Positions 17,492 through 27,235 are shown, numbered from the stretch's first letter. The stretch is 64,000 nt of DNA from Onishia taeanensis (GCF_900100755.1 NZ_FNCI01000011.1:49456-113455), one strand, 5' to 3'. Notes: generated by a model not told the origin, from the sequence alone. Translations and numbers: made by a program.

Positions 17492-18756
17492 GTACGATCC
17501 GCTCTGCCACCTCAGCGCCGCAGCCCGAGACGGGCGACCGCCTGACCCGACTGCTCAAGCCCCGCCTGCTCGCTCAGTTGAACGATCTAGAAGGCGGCCA
17601 GATCACCCTGGTCGAAGGCGATCAGCGTCATACGCTGGGCCGCGGTGGGCCCCTGTCCGTCACGGTCGTGGTCAAACGCGCCCAGGCCTGGCGCCGGCTG
17701 GCGCTGGGCGGCACGGTGGGTGCCGCCGAGGCCTATATGGATGGCGACTGGGACGCCGATGACCTGGTCAGCCTGACCCGGCTGTTTGCCGCCAATATGG
17801 AAAGGGTCAACGGCGAGGTCGAGAACGGCAGCGCGCGCCTCGGCCGCTGGCTGCTGACCGCCGCTTATGCCCTGCAGCGCAATACCCAACGCGGCGCCCG
17901 GCGCAACATTTCGGCCCACTACGACCTGGGTAACGACCTCTTCGCCACCTTTCTCGATACCCAGCACTGGATGTACTCGAGTGCGGTCTTTCCTCACCCG
18001 GAGGCGAGCCTCGAGGAAGCCTCGACCCACAAGCTCGACGTGATGCTCGACAAGCTCGACGTGGGCCCTGACAACCATCTGTTGGAAATCGGCACCGGCT
18101 GGGGCGGGCTCGCCATCCATGCCGCCAAGAGCCGCGGTTGCCGGGTCACGACCACCACCATCTCCGACGAGCAGTACGCCCATACCGCGAAACGCATCGA
18201 GGAAGAGGGGCTTGGCGAGCGAATCACCCTGCTCAAGGAGGACTATCGCACCTTGAAGGGCCGCTATGATCGACTGATCTCGGTGGAGATGATCGAAGCG
18301 GTAGGCCACCAGTATCTCAACACCTACCTCGAGACCCTGGACCGGCTGCTCACCGACGATGGCATGGTGATGCTGCAGGCCATCACCATCCGCGATCAGC
18401 GCTTCGAGGCCGCCAAGCGTGAGATGGATTTCATCAAACGCTATATCTTCCCCGGCGGCTTCCTGCCCTCGCATCGCGCCATTCTCGACGGCATGACCCG
18501 CCATACCTCGCTGAACGTGCTGTCGCTCGACGAGATTGGGCTGCACTATGCGCGCACCTTGCGCGAATGGCGCCACCGCTTCGAGTCGAAGCTAGACCGG
18601 ATCCGCAAGCTCGGCTACGACGAGCGCTTCATCCGCATGTGGCGCTACTACCTGTGCTACTGCGAAGGCGGCTTCCTGGAGCGCAGCATCGGCACCTGCC
18701 ACCTGCTGATGGCGAAACCCGGCGCCCGCCGGGATGCGCAGACGGGGTCGCCATGA
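17488..18756 (+). CDS. Cyclopropane-fatty-acid-phospholipid synthase family methyltransferase
   Basis: 422 residues starting with GTG at 17488, which overlaps the DUF1365 stop. The N-terminal lipid-binding-like part (20-110) precedes the catalytic domain with ISAHYDLGNDLF, MYSSAVF and the SAM-binding motif EIGTGWGG (200-207); later motifs include EMIEAVGHQYL, YIFPGGFLPS and WRYYLCYCEGGF. The enzyme adds a one-carbon unit from S-adenosylmethionine to a double bond in phospholipid acyl chains. It could make a cyclopropane or a methyl-branched product such as a furan fatty acid precursor; the cluster context makes the second worth considering. Confidence 0.92.
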   Translation: MSTIRSATSAPQPETGDRLTRLLKPRLLAQLNDLEGGQITLVEGDQRHTLGRGGPLSVTVVVKRAQAWRRLALGGTVGAAEAYMDGDWDADDLVSLTRLFAANMERVNGEVENGSARLGRWLLTAAYALQRNTQRGARRNISAHYDLGNDLFATFLDTQHWMYSSAVFPHPEASLEEASTHKLDVMLDKLDVGPDNHLLEIGTGWGGLAIHAAKSRGCRVTTTTISDEQYAHTAKRIEEEGLGERITLLKEDYRTLKGRYDRLISVEMIEAVGHQYLNTYLETLDRLLTDDGMVMLQAITIRDQRFEAAKREMDFIKRYIFPGGFLPSHRAILDGMTRHTSLNVLSLDEIGLHYARTLREWRHRFESKLDRIRKLGYDERFIRMWRYYLCYCEGGFLERSIGTCHLLMAKPGARRDAQTGSP

Positions 18757-19295
18757 CCCGGCTTGATGCCAATGGCTGGGCAGCCTCAGTGGTCAATATC
18801 CTGGCCTTTCAGGTCGGTTGGTTTGCCTGCGTATTGGGGGGCAGCGCGATAGGCGCAGTCGTGGCGGCATTGATCCTGACCGCGCATCTTTACTGGCTGG
18901 GGCAACCGCGGGAATGGCGGCTACTGGCGGCGTTCGCCACGCTTGGGCTGGTCATCGATGGCAGTTTCGGACTGCTCGGCGGCTTTGATTTCGCTGGCGG
19001 CGATACTGCCCTGGCGGGTGCCGGGGCTGGCCCTTGGGGGGCGCTACCGCTGCCCCTCTGGCTGTGGCTACTGTGGCCGCTGTTCGCCACCCTGCCGCTG
19101 CATTCACTAAGCTGGCTATGGCGGCGCCCTTGGCTGGCGGCGCTGGGTGGGGCGACGAGCGGCCCCCTATCCTACCTGGCCGGCGCACGGCTATCCGGTG
19201 TGGAGCTGGCGCCCTGGCTGCTGCCGGCGGAGGCACTGGTATGGGCGGTGCTCTGCCTGGGGCTCAGCTATCGTCTGGGCCGAGCGCCATCCTGA
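18753..19295 (+). CDS. DUF2878 inner membrane protein
   Basis: 180 residues from ATG at 18753, which overlaps the methyltransferase stop as ATGA. Hydrophobic segments near 12-28, 32-50, 58-75, 100-118, 125-140 and 155-173 suggest five or six membrane spans. The pattern WLVN-like start (WAASVVNILAFQVGWFACVLGG) and GLVIDGSFGLLG match DUF2878. The function is unknown; its constant presence at the end of this kind of cluster suggests a membrane partner for the lipid-modifying enzymes. Confidence 0.82.
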   Translation: MTRLDANGWAASVVNILAFQVGWFACVLGGSAIGAVVAALILTAHLYWLGQPREWRLLAAFATLGLVIDGSFGLLGGFDFAGGDTALAGAGAGPWGALPLPLWLWLLWPLFATLPLHSLSWLWRRPWLAALGGATSGPLSYLAGARLSGVELAPWLLPAEALVWAVLCLGLSYRLGRAPS

Positions 19296-19344
19296 CCGCC
19301 TTTGCCCACTTGGCGCCCTGCAAGCACCTTTAGACCTAAGCTCG

Positions 19345-21207
19345 CTACGCCGAGGCGACAGCCGCGCCGTCACCCGAGTAAACCCCCGTGGCTTCTTGCC
19401 TGAGCTTGGCTTCGACCTCGCCTGACGTCACAGGGCGCGAGAACAGGAATCCCTGCACTTCGGGACAGCCTAGCTTGCGCAGGTAGTCCCGCTGCGCCGG
19501 CGTCTCGACACCTTCCGCGACCACCGTCAGCGACAGCCCCTTCGCCATTGCCAGCACCGCGCCAACGATCGCCGCATCCGCTTGATCGTCGGGCAGCGCA
19601 CGCACGAAGGCGCGGTCGAGCTTGAGCTTGTCTACCGGCAAGCGCTTTAGGTAACTCAAGGAAGAATAGCCGGTCCCGAAATCATCGATGGCAATCTGGT
19701 GGCCCTTGTCACGCAGTGAGGTCATGCGCGGATAGACATCGCCTGCCCGCTCATCGAGCAGCACCGACTCGGTGAGCTCGAGCCCGAGCAGGCGGGTCGG
19801 CACCTTGTAGCGGGCCAGACACGCGGAAATACGCGATTCCAGGTCGCCTTGAATCAGCTGTAGCGCGGAAATATTCACCCATACAGTCACCCGCGGCAGC
19901 CCGGCCTGCTGCCAGCGCGCCAGTTGAGAGGCCGCCTGTTCGATCACCCAGGCCCCCAACGGCGTCATCAGGCCATGACGCTCGGCCAGCGGAATGAAAT
20001 CTCCAGGAGAGACCATACCAAGCCGCGGGTGGCGCCACCTCATGAGCGCCTCCATGCCCACCAGTGAACCATCCTTCAGGCTGTGCTGGGTTTGGTAATG
20101 CAGCTCGAGTTGGTCGCCGTGGGCGAGCGCCGCACGCAGGTCGTTGACCAGCTCGAGCTGCCGGTCTCCAGGCTCATCCAGGGCGGGCTGAAAGCGCTTG
20201 TGGTGGTTACGGCCGTGGCGCTTGGCGCTATAAAGGGCGCTTTCCAGCCGCTGCAATAGCACATTGGAATCGCGACCATCGTCCGGCGCCCGGCAACTGC
20301 CCACGGTCAACCCTAGGCGCAGCGACTGGCCGTCCAGTTCGAAGGGCGCCGTCAGGTGCTCACTGAGCCCGGCCACCCAGGTATCGTGATCGTCGAAGTT
20401 GGTGGTGCGGATGACCATGAACTCATCGCCGCCCAAGCGCCCCACCACACCGCCTGCGACCTGCCGCGCCAGCCGCTGGCCAAAACGCGACAGTAACCGG
20501 TCCCCTGCCTCGACGCCCATGGCATCGTTAATGGCCTTGAAGCCGTCGATGTCGATCAGCGCCATATCCAGCCCTTCGCCGGCACGCAGGTGGCGTAGCC
20601 GCGAACTCAGTAGATCGTGGAGTCGCCGACGGTTCGGCAGGCCGGTCAAGGGATCCTCGAAACCAATGCGCTGCATGTCCTGCTCACGGGCCTTATGACG
20701 AGAAATATCGGTAAAGAGCCCCACGAAATGACTGATCTTGCCATTCTGGGAGCGATAGGCCTGAATGCGCAGCCATTCTGGGTATTGGTCGCCCTGCTTG
20801 CGCTGGTTCCAGATCTCGCCTTCCCATTTGCCAAGCGTGGTGAGGGTTTCCCAGTAACGGTCGTAGAATGCCTTGTCGTGACGGCCGGCCGATAGCATCG
20901 ATGGGTCCTGACCACGCACTTCCTCGAGGGCGTAGCCGGTGATCTGGGTAAAGGCAGGGTTGACCGTGAGGATGCGATGACGGGCGTCGCAGATCATGAT
21001 GCCGTCTTCGGAGTTCAGCATCACCTGTTCTCCCAGGGCTCGGCGATCATGCTCCTGGCGAACGGCCCGCAAGGCATCCCACACCCCCAGTGCGAGCAGC
21101 AACAGGCTCGCCAGGCGCATCCCCACCGCATTGGCCCAGGGCAGAGCGGCGACGCCGAGCAAGCCCAGCCAGACCACAGGTCGGTTAAGTGTGAAGAGCG
21201 GCCACAT
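19345..21207 (-). CDS. Membrane-anchored PAS-GGDEF-EAL protein (c-di-GMP turnover)
   Basis: 620 residues. Two short membrane segments lie at about 11-28 and 30-48, a PAS domain at 60-175, a GGDEF domain at 180-345 with intact RLGGDEF (259-263), and an EAL domain from about 350 with EAL at 386-388, DDFGTGYSS and KLDRAFV. Both enzymatic signatures look intact, so it may synthesise and hydrolyse cyclic di-GMP. There is no RxxD inhibitory site before GGDEF. The PAS core (DPSMLSAGRHD) is not a LOV flavin site. The start has no strong Shine-Dalgarno. It is convergent with the DUF2878 gene and divergent from fabA. Confidence 0.92.
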   Translation of the reverse strand: MWPLFTLNRPVVWLGLLGVAALPWANAVGMRLASLLLLALGVWDALRAVRQEHDRRALGEQVMLNSEDGIMICDARHRILTVNPAFTQITGYALEEVRGQDPSMLSAGRHDKAFYDRYWETLTTLGKWEGEIWNQRKQGDQYPEWLRIQAYRSQNGKISHFVGLFTDISRHKAREQDMQRIGFEDPLTGLPNRRRLHDLLSSRLRHLRAGEGLDMALIDIDGFKAINDAMGVEAGDRLLSRFGQRLARQVAGGVVGRLGGDEFMVIRTTNFDDHDTWVAGLSEHLTAPFELDGQSLRLGLTVGSCRAPDDGRDSNVLLQRLESALYSAKRHGRNHHKRFQPALDEPGDRQLELVNDLRAALAHGDQLELHYQTQHSLKDGSLVGMEALMRWRHPRLGMVSPGDFIPLAERHGLMTPLGAWVIEQAASQLARWQQAGLPRVTVWVNISALQLIQGDLESRISACLARYKVPTRLLGLELTESVLLDERAGDVYPRMTSLRDKGHQIAIDDFGTGYSSLSYLKRLPVDKLKLDRAFVRALPDDQADAAIVGAVLAMAKGLSLTVVAEGVETPAQRDYLRKLGCPEVQGFLFSRPVTSGEVEAKLRQEATGVYSGDGAAVASA

Positions 21208-21458
21208 AAGGATTCATCAATTTTACGGTCCATGGACTCGAGCACGAAAGAGGTTCGCACCTTTCATTACTCTATCGGCGAACGCTACCATGGGTTTAAT
21301 AGTTAATCACCAAAATGCTGAGGGCGCGGCATTAACCCTCGCGTCAGCCGGAGAGCTAGCAAGGGTGGCGACGTGCAATCATCTGGCGCTGCCAGTAGAA
21401 TGGCACGCAGTCTAGCCGGCTTCCGGCCCACCCTAATATCGACTCTCGGAATGATTCT

Positions 21459-21974
21459 GTGACCAAGCAACACTCCTTTAGCCACGAAGAGCTGCTGGCA
21501 TGCAGCCAAGGTGAACTGTTCGGCCCTGGCAATGCCCAGCTGCCGGCACCCAACATGCTGATGCTCGACCGCGTCACCCATATCCATGAGGAAGGCGGTG
21601 AATACGGCAAAGGCGAGCTGATTGCTGAACTCGATATCCATCCGGACCTGTGGTTCTTCGACTGCCACTTCCCGGGCGATCCGGTCATGCCCGGCTGCCT
21701 GGGCCTGGATGCCATGTGGCAGCTGGTCGGCTTCTACCTGGGCTGGCTCGGTCATCCGGGACGCGGCCGCGCGCTGGGCTGTGGCGAGGTCAAGTTCTCT
21801 GGCCAGATCCTACCGGAAGCGAAAAAGGTCAAATACCATATCAACGTCAAGCGCATCATTACTCGGCGTCTGATTCTTGGCATCGCCGATGGCACCGTGT
21901 CCGTCGACGGCCGCGACATCTACCAGGCCAATGACCTGCGGGTCGGTCTGTTCACCTCCACCGCGAATTTCTGA
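21459..21974 (+). CDS. fabA: 3-hydroxydecanoyl-ACP dehydratase/isomerase FabA
   Basis: 171 residues, the same length as E. coli FabA. It dehydrates 3-hydroxydecanoyl-ACP and isomerises the product to the cis-3 enoyl form, the branch point to unsaturated fatty acids. His70 (DCHFPGDP) and Asp84 (GLDAMWQ) are the catalytic pair and fall at the family positions. The start is GTG at 21459 with GGA 8 bases upstream. It is 13 bases before fabB, so the two form an operon. Confidence 0.97.
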   Translation: MTKQHSFSHEELLACSQGELFGPGNAQLPAPNMLMLDRVTHIHEEGGEYGKGELIAELDIHPDLWFFDCHFPGDPVMPGCLGLDAMWQLVGFYLGWLGHPGRGRALGCGEVKFSGQILPEAKKVKYHINVKRIITRRLILGIADGTVSVDGRDIYQANDLRVGLFTSTANF

Positions 21975-21987
21975 TCAGGAGGCTCCC

Positions 21988-23205
21988 ATGCGACGAGTGG
22001 TAGTCACCGGCCTGGGCATCGTGTCTTGCCTCGGCAACGACCGTCACCAGGTCCTCGATGCGCTCAGGACAGGGCGCTCTGGCATCCGTTTCAAGGACGA
22101 CTATGCTGAACGCGGCTTCCGCAGCCAGGTAGCAGGCGTCGTTGATATCGACCTCGACACGCTGGTCGATCGCAAGCTGCGTCGCTTCATGGGGGATGCC
22201 GCTGCCTATGCCTATGTAAGCATGGCTCAGGCGATCGAAGACTCGGGCCTTACCCCAGAGCAGGTATCGAACGAGCGTACCGGCCTGATCGCCGGCTCCG
22301 GCGGCGCTTCCAGCGCCAATCAGGTCGAAGCCGCCGACGTCATGCGCGAAAAGGGCCTGCGCCGCGTGGGGCCTTACCGAGTCACCCGCACCATGGGCAG
22401 CACCGTCTCGGCCTGCTTGGCGACCCCGTTCAAGATCAAGGGCGTCAACTACTCGATTTCCTCGGCCTGCGCGACCTCGGCTCACTGCATCGGCAGCGCC
22501 GTCGAGCAGATCCAATTGGGCAAACAGGACGTGGTATTTGCCGGCGGTGGCGAAGAAGAGCACTGGACCCTGTCCTGCCTGTTCGACGCCATGGGCGCCT
22601 TGTCGACCCATTACAACGAGACGCCGGACAAGGCCTCGCGCCCCTATGACCAGTCTCGCGATGGCTTCGTGATCGCCGGCGGCGGCGGCATGCTGGTGCT
22701 CGAAGACCTGGAACACGCCCAGGCACGCGGTGCCAAGATCTATGCCGAAGTGGTCGGCTATGGCGCCACCTCCGACGGCTATGACATGGTCGCACCCTCC
22801 GGTGAGGGGGCAGCCCGCTGCATGCGCCAAGCCATGGCGACGGTCAAGGGCGACATCGACTACGTCAACACCCACGGCACCTCCACACCCGTGGGCGATG
22901 TTGCCGAGTTGAAGGCGATTCGCGAAGTGTTCGGCGACCGTACGCCGGCGATGAGTTCGACCAAGTCGCTGACGGGCCACTCGCTGGGCGCCACGGGCGT
23001 GCAGGAAGCCATCTACTCGCTGATGATGATGGAGCATCGCTTCATCGCGGCCTCGGCCAACATCGAGCAACTCGACGACCAGGCTGAAGGCTTCGATATC
23101 GTGACCGAACGTCGTGACGACGTCGAGGTGACGCGTGTACTGTCCAACAGCTTCGGCTTTGGCGGCACCAATGCCTGCCTGGTGCTGGAGAAGTTCAGCG
23201 GCTAA
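21988..23205 (+). CDS. fabB: 3-oxoacyl-ACP synthase I FabB
   Basis: 405 residues; E. coli FabB has 406. It elongates the unsaturated acyl-ACP made by FabA. The catalytic Cys161 lies in SSACATSAH, the two histidines are in [11 protein letters not shown] and [10 protein letters not shown], and the GFGGTNACL end is intact. AGGAGG lies 6 bases before the ATG at 21988, which decides the start over an in-frame upstream ATG inside fabA. Confidence 0.97.
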   Translation: MRRVVVTGLGIVSCLGNDRHQVLDALRTGRSGIRFKDDYAERGFRSQVAGVVDIDLDTLVDRKLRRFMGDAAAYAYVSMAQAIEDSGLTPEQVSNERTGLIAGSGGASSANQVEAADVMREKGLRRVGPYRVTRTMGSTVSACLATPFKIKGVNYSISSACATSAHCIGSAVEQIQLGKQDVVFAGGGEEEHWTLSCLFDAMGALSTHYNETPDKASRPYDQSRDGFVIAGGGGMLVLEDLEHAQARGAKIYAEVVGYGATSDGYDMVAPSGEGAARCMRQAMATVKGDIDYVNTHGTSTPVGDVAELKAIREVFGDRTPAMSSTKSLTGHSLGATGVQEAIYSLMMMEHRFIAASANIEQLDDQAEGFDIVTERRDDVEVTRVLSNSFGFGGTNACLVLEKFSG

Positions 23206-23231
23206 CGCTCAGGCTTGTCATCTCGCTAACG

Positions 23232-23265
23232 CAAAGAAGGCGCCCTAGGGCGCCTTCTTTGTTTA
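23232..23265. terminator. Bidirectional terminator between fabB and plsC
   Basis: A perfect 14-bp inverted repeat (23232-23245 with 23248-23261) with a 2-base centre and T-rich flanks on both sides. It lies between two convergent genes. Confidence 0.88.
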
Positions 23266-23326
23266 TCGCACCCGTGTGCGTCGCGTCGGCTTGATCGATA
23301 TCTCCGCTGGCCGACTGCATCGAGCG

Positions 23327-24082
23327 TCAGCTATTCACGGTCTCCTTGGCAGGCTCGCTTGCGGGCCTCGGCACCTCGGATATCTCCGCCAGACGCCCCT
23401 CGATCCAGGCTTCGACGTCGACCAGCACTTCTTCGGCCGTACGACCTTCGGTCTCGATCGGCGGGCCTATCTCCAGCGTCAGGCGCCCTGGATTCTTCAC
23501 CCAGTGCCGCCCCGGCCAGCGCTCCCCCGCATTGTGCGCAACGGGCAGCACCGGCACGCCGGCGCGGCAGGCGATCACCGTACCGCTCTTGTTGTAGCGG
23601 CGGCGCTCTCCTGTAGGCACCCGAGTCCCTTCCGGAAAGATCAATACCGAGAGCCCCTCATCGAGACGCTCCTTGCCCTGGATGAGGACCTGCTTCATGG
23701 CGCGAGCCGGCTTGGAGCGATCCAGTGCAATCGGCTTGAGCAGCCTCAGGCCCCAGCCGAAGATCGGAAAGTTCAGCAGCTCCTGCTTGAGTACCGTGCA
23801 TACCGGTGGCTTGATCAATTGAAGATAGATGGTCTCCCACTCGCACTGGTGATTCGAGAGAATCACGCAGGCGCCCTCGGGCACGTTTTCCTGCCCGTGA
23901 AAGTCATAGCGCACGCCGCAGGTAATGCGGAACCAGGCGATCACCACATGGTTGTAGAGATTCAACAGCCGATAGCGCGAGCGTAATGGCAACAGCGGCG
24001 CCAAGGGCAACAGAAAAATCCCGCTAAGTATCATGGCCAGGAAGTAGCCGGCATAGAAGAGCAGACTGCGCAGGATATTCAT
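23327..24082 (-). CDS. plsC: 1-acyl-sn-glycerol-3-phosphate acyltransferase-like protein
   Basis: 251 residues, with one or two N-terminal membrane segments (6-32, 41-52). The acyltransferase blocks are present: SNHQCEWE (His78) and FPEGTR at 149-154, and later PVLPVAHN. The first block is HX4E, with Glu83 where most PlsC enzymes have Asp. It should transfer an acyl chain to lysophosphatidate or a related acceptor at the inner membrane. Its ATG overlaps the stop of the RmlD-like gene, so the two are translated together. Confidence 0.87.
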   Translation of the reverse strand: MNILRSLLFYAGYFLAMILSGIFLLPLAPLLPLRSRYRLLNLYNHVVIAWFRITCGVRYDFHGQENVPEGACVILSNHQCEWETIYLQLIKPPVCTVLKQELLNFPIFGWGLRLLKPIALDRSKPARAMKQVLIQGKERLDEGLSVLIFPEGTRVPTGERRRYNKSGTVIACRAGVPVLPVAHNAGERWPGRHWVKNPGRLTLEIGPPIETEGRTAEEVLVDVEAWIEGRLAEISEVPRPASEPAKETVNS

Positions 24083-24975
24083 GCGTTGTCCCCGCAGCGA
24101 TCAAGCAGTTGGTCGGAAGGACGGTAGGCCTGGCACCAAGCGTCGAGCATGCGCCCGACCTCGAGACGCCAGGGTTTCTGATGCACGCCGAACACCTGAA
24201 GCACGCGACGACAGTTCAGGACTCGGCGCAGCGGTTGCCCATGATGATGATCGAGCGCCTTGAGCTCGCCGAGCACCAATGACTGGCCGAGGCCTTCGAA
24301 GCGGGTGACCAGCTGAGTGCGCACCATGGAGGCGAAGGCGAAAGCGCTGACCGGCTCGGTGCCCGCCAAGTGATAGACGCCCCAGCTTTCCGCACCGCAC
24401 TGAATCTGCTGCAGCATGCCGATCAAGGCCAGGGCCGCCGCATCCGCCGACGTCGGGCAGAAGATCACGTCCTGGGCCGCGCTCAATTCATCGCCGCCTA
24501 CCAGGCTGTCGAGCATGCTGCCAAGCCAGGCGCCACTCCCTTCCAGGGCGAACAGCGGCCCCAGGCGGATGATCAGGTGGCGGGGGTGGAGGTCACGAAT
24601 CTGCTGGCCGACGGCCATCAGTTGGCGCAATCCCTCATCACGCGGCTCGGGCCGGACGTGCTCGTCGATGGGACCATCGAAGCCATCTTCATAGAGCTGA
24701 TCCGATACCGCCCAAACCAGGGGCACGCCAAGCTCCCGACAGCTCGCCAGGCAACGCTCTACCGCAGCGGCATGAGCCGTGACGGCTGCCGGCTCGATAT
24801 CCATGGGCTGCACCAGCGGCGGCACCAGCACCGCATCGGGTGAGATCTCGGCGAGTCGGCTGGCCTCGAGATCCATTCCGGCCTCGATGACCAGCTCGGT
24901 ATCGGTACGACGATTGGCCTCACGGGCCAGTGCCAGGCTCAGACAGTGCCCGGCATCCAGTATCAACAGCTTCAC
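24079..24975 (-). CDS. RmlD-like (sugar nucleotide reductase-like) protein with eroded active site
   Basis: 298 residues with the overall pattern of RmlD-type short-chain dehydrogenases: MKLLILDAG start, a D.VLVPP strand, WAVSDQLYEDG resembling the dTDP-4-dehydrorhamnose reductase loop, and IIRLGPLF. The glycine motif GxxGxxG reads DAGHCLSLA and the YxxxK pair expected near residue 130 is missing, so reductase activity is doubtful. The stop overlaps the plsC start and ssb lies 49 bases upstream. Confidence 0.65.
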   Translation of the reverse strand: MKLLILDAGHCLSLALAREANRRTDTELVIEAGMDLEASRLAEISPDAVLVPPLVQPMDIEPAAVTAHAAAVERCLASCRELGVPLVWAVSDQLYEDGFDGPIDEHVRPEPRDEGLRQLMAVGQQIRDLHPRHLIIRLGPLFALEGSGAWLGSMLDSLVGGDELSAAQDVIFCPTSADAAALALIGMLQQIQCGAESWGVYHLAGTEPVSAFAFASMVRTQLVTRFEGLGQSLVLGELKALDHHHGQPLRRVLNCRRVLQVFGVHQKPWRLEVGRMLDAWCQAYRPSDQLLDRCGDNA

Positions 24976-25024
24976 GAAGACTCCTTCATGGACACCGATT
25001 CAGCGCAGGAAAAGGTGGGGCGTC

Positions 25025-25657
25025 TCAGAACGGAATCTCATCGTCGAAGTCGTCGAAGCTGCCGGGATTCGGTGCACCGAAGTTGTTCCCCTGCTGCGGC
25101 TGCTGGGGCGGTTGCTGCGGCGGACGCTGTTGCTGCCCGCCCTGCTGGCCATAGTTGTTACCCTGGGGAGGCTGCTGGGGTGCGTTGCCGTAGTTGCCCT
25201 GCTGAGCACCGCCACCCTGCTGGGGCGCATTACCCTGCGGCATGCCGCCGCCCTGGTTCATGCCGCCCGCATAGCTACCGCCCTGAGGGTCGTTCTGCGG
25301 ATAGCCACCCTGGCCGCCGCTGCGCGAGTCGAGCATCTGCATATCGTTGCAGACGATCTCGGTGGAATAACGATCCTGACCGTCCTGGCCCTGCCATTTG
25401 CGGGTCTGCAGACGGCCTTCGACATAGATGCGCGAGCCTTTCTTGACGTACTGCTGAGCGATCTCGGCGAGCTTGTTGAACAGCACGACGGTATGCCATT
25501 CGGTGCGTTCCTGGCGCTGCCCGCTCTGGCGATCGGTCCAGCTGTCGGTGGTGGCAATACGCAGGTTAGCGACCGGGTTGCCGGAAGGCAGGAAACGCAC
25601 GTCCGGGTCCTGGCCCAGATTGCCGATCAGGATGACCTTGTTTACACCACGGGCCAT
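25025..25657 (-). CDS. ssb: Single-stranded DNA-binding protein SSB
   Basis: 210 residues. The OB fold occupies 1-112 with [36 protein letters not shown] and [12 protein letters not shown] 90-residue linker rich in Gln, Gly, Pro and Asn follows, then the acidic tip DDFDDEIPF that binds DNA-repair partners. The protein acts as a tetramer covering single-stranded DNA. AGGAG lies before the ATG. It follows the YajR-like gene with a 55-base gap. Confidence 0.97.
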   Translation of the reverse strand: MARGVNKVILIGNLGQDPDVRFLPSGNPVANLRIATTDSWTDRQSGQRQERTEWHTVVLFNKLAEIAQQYVKKGSRIYVEGRLQTRKWQGQDGQDRYSTEIVCNDMQMLDSRSGGQGGYPQNDPQGGSYAGGMNQGGGMPQGNAPQQGGGAQQGNYGNAPQQPPQGNNYGQQGGQQQRPPQQPPQQPQQGNNFGAPNPGSFDDFDDEIPF

Positions 25658-25712
25658 ATTCTACTCCTTGATTGCGGGCGACCGCCTGGCCGCTCGAATG
25701 AATGATGACCGC

Positions 25713-27089
25713 CTAGCGGTCCTGGGCGCCGGCCACTCGTGCCAGCGCCTCGCTGTCCAGTTGCTTGCGATCGACCTTGAGGTAGGCAAGACGCTCCTCA
25801 GGGACCACCAGCACGTCTTCGACCCCAGCCACTTCGGCGAAGCGCTGCATCAGGGTTTCCAAGGCATCCTCGTGGGTACGCTCATCGAGCGCTACCACTT
25901 CGCTTGATAGATGACGCGGCGCGGGCATGCCATACATCACCCCCAGCCAAAGCACACCTACCAGCGTAGCACCGAAGAATACCGCATCCTGCCCCCACTG
26001 CTGACTCAGGGCGCCGCCCAGCACACCGCCGAGGAAGGCGCCGAGGAACTGGCTGGTGGAATAGACCCCCATGGCCGTGCCCTTGGTTCCCGCCGGTGCC
26101 AGTTTGCTGATCATGGAAGGCAGCGTGGCCTCGAGAAGGTTGAAGGCGGTGAAGAAGACCATCAGCAGGGCGGCCAGACTCCACCAGCCGGTATTCATCA
26201 GCCCCATCCCCGCGAGACTCAGCGTCAGCCCGGCCACCGCCAGCACCATCATGCTCTTCATGCGCTGACGCTTCTCGGCAACGATCACCAGCGGCACCAT
26301 GGCCACGAAGGCAAGCCCCATGATGCCGAGATAGACCCAGCCATGCTGATCGGCCGGCACGCCCAAGGCCGCGAGACGCACCGGCACCGCGACGAAAATC
26401 ATCATCAGCAGCAGATGCAGGGAGAAAATCGAGATATCCAGGCGCACCAGATCGCCGCGCTTGAGCATCGACTTCAACTGGCCGCGATCGAGCCCAACAT
26501 CCCGATGGCGCAGCCGGCGCGGTGCCTGAGGCACCAGCTTCCACAGCACCAGAATGCCCAACAGCGCCAGGCCGGCAGTGAACCAGAACACACCACTGAG
26601 ACCATAGTGGGCGGCAAGCAAAGGGCCCAACACCATGGCCACGGCGAAGGCCACGCCGATCGACAGGCCGATGGTGGCCATCGCCGCGGTGCGCACCTGC
26701 TCACGGGTCTGGTCGGCGAGCAGTGCCATGATCGCAGCAGCCACCGCCCCGCAGCCCTGCAGGCCGCGGCCGATGATGATCTCCAGGATACTGTCCGCCT
26801 GGGCAGCTACAGCGCTGCCCAGGAAGAACAGCAACAGGCCGACCGCGATCACCGGTTTGCGGCCGATGCGATCCGATAGCTGTCCGAAGGGGATTTGCAG
26901 CACGGCCTGGGAGAGCCCGTAGATACCCAGGGCGACACCGACCAGGAAAGGCGTGGCGCCGGCCAAGTCTCCGGCGTGCAAAGCGAGCACCGGCAGCACC
27001 ATGAACAGGCCCAGCATTCGCGAGGCATAGAGCCCCGCCAGGCCACTGATGGCGCGCCGCTCAGAGGCGGTCAGCAAACGAGAAACCAT
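25713..27089 (-). CDS. YajR-type MFS transporter with C-terminal YAM domain
   Basis: 458 residues from ATG at 27089, chosen because the segment [12 protein letters not shown] aligns with the start of E. coli YajR; upstream in-frame starts lack ribosome binding sites. Twelve membrane segments are visible with motif [12 protein letters not shown] and [11 protein letters not shown]. After about residue 390 a soluble ferredoxin-like YAM domain follows ([23 protein letters not shown]). Substrate unknown. The uvrA / MFS / ssb arrangement matches pseudomonads. Confidence 0.88.
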   Translation of the reverse strand: MVSRLLTASERRAISGLAGLYASRMLGLFMVLPVLALHAGDLAGATPFLVGVALGIYGLSQAVLQIPFGQLSDRIGRKPVIAVGLLLFFLGSAVAAQADSILEIIIGRGLQGCGAVAAAIMALLADQTREQVRTAAMATIGLSIGVAFAVAMVLGPLLAAHYGLSGVFWFTAGLALLGILVLWKLVPQAPRRLRHRDVGLDRGQLKSMLKRGDLVRLDISIFSLHLLLMMIFVAVPVRLAALGVPADQHGWVYLGIMGLAFVAMVPLVIVAEKRQRMKSMMVLAVAGLTLSLAGMGLMNTGWWSLAALLMVFFTAFNLLEATLPSMISKLAPAGTKGTAMGVYSTSQFLGAFLGGVLGGALSQQWGQDAVFFGATLVGVLWLGVMYGMPAPRHLSSEVVALDERTHEDALETLMQRFAEVAGVEDVLVVPEERLAYLKVDRKQLDSEALARVAGAQDR

Positions 27090-27205
27090 GGAAAATAGAA
27101 ATCCCAAACGCATGAAAGGGGCGCGAAGCGCGCCTTGGTAGACCCCGTATTCTACCGGCTCGGCCATGCCCAGGGAAAGGCAGTACCGCGTAAAGCTGCC
27201 TGGCT

Positions 27206-27235
27206 TTGGCGCCGCACTCGCCTAGCCCGTATACT
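27206..27235 (+). promoter_or_regulatory. Candidate uvrA promoter
   Basis: TTGGCG (27206-27211) and TATACT (27230-27235) with an 18-base spacer, 28 bases before the uvrA ATG. No CTGT-N8-ACAG LexA box was found in 27090-27262. Confidence 0.45.

Noticed and set aside
20600..21040. PAS domain of the GGDEF-EAL protein as the missing LOV photoreceptor
   Set aside because: The flavin-binding GxNCRFLQ motif is absent; the region reads like an ordinary PAS domain.
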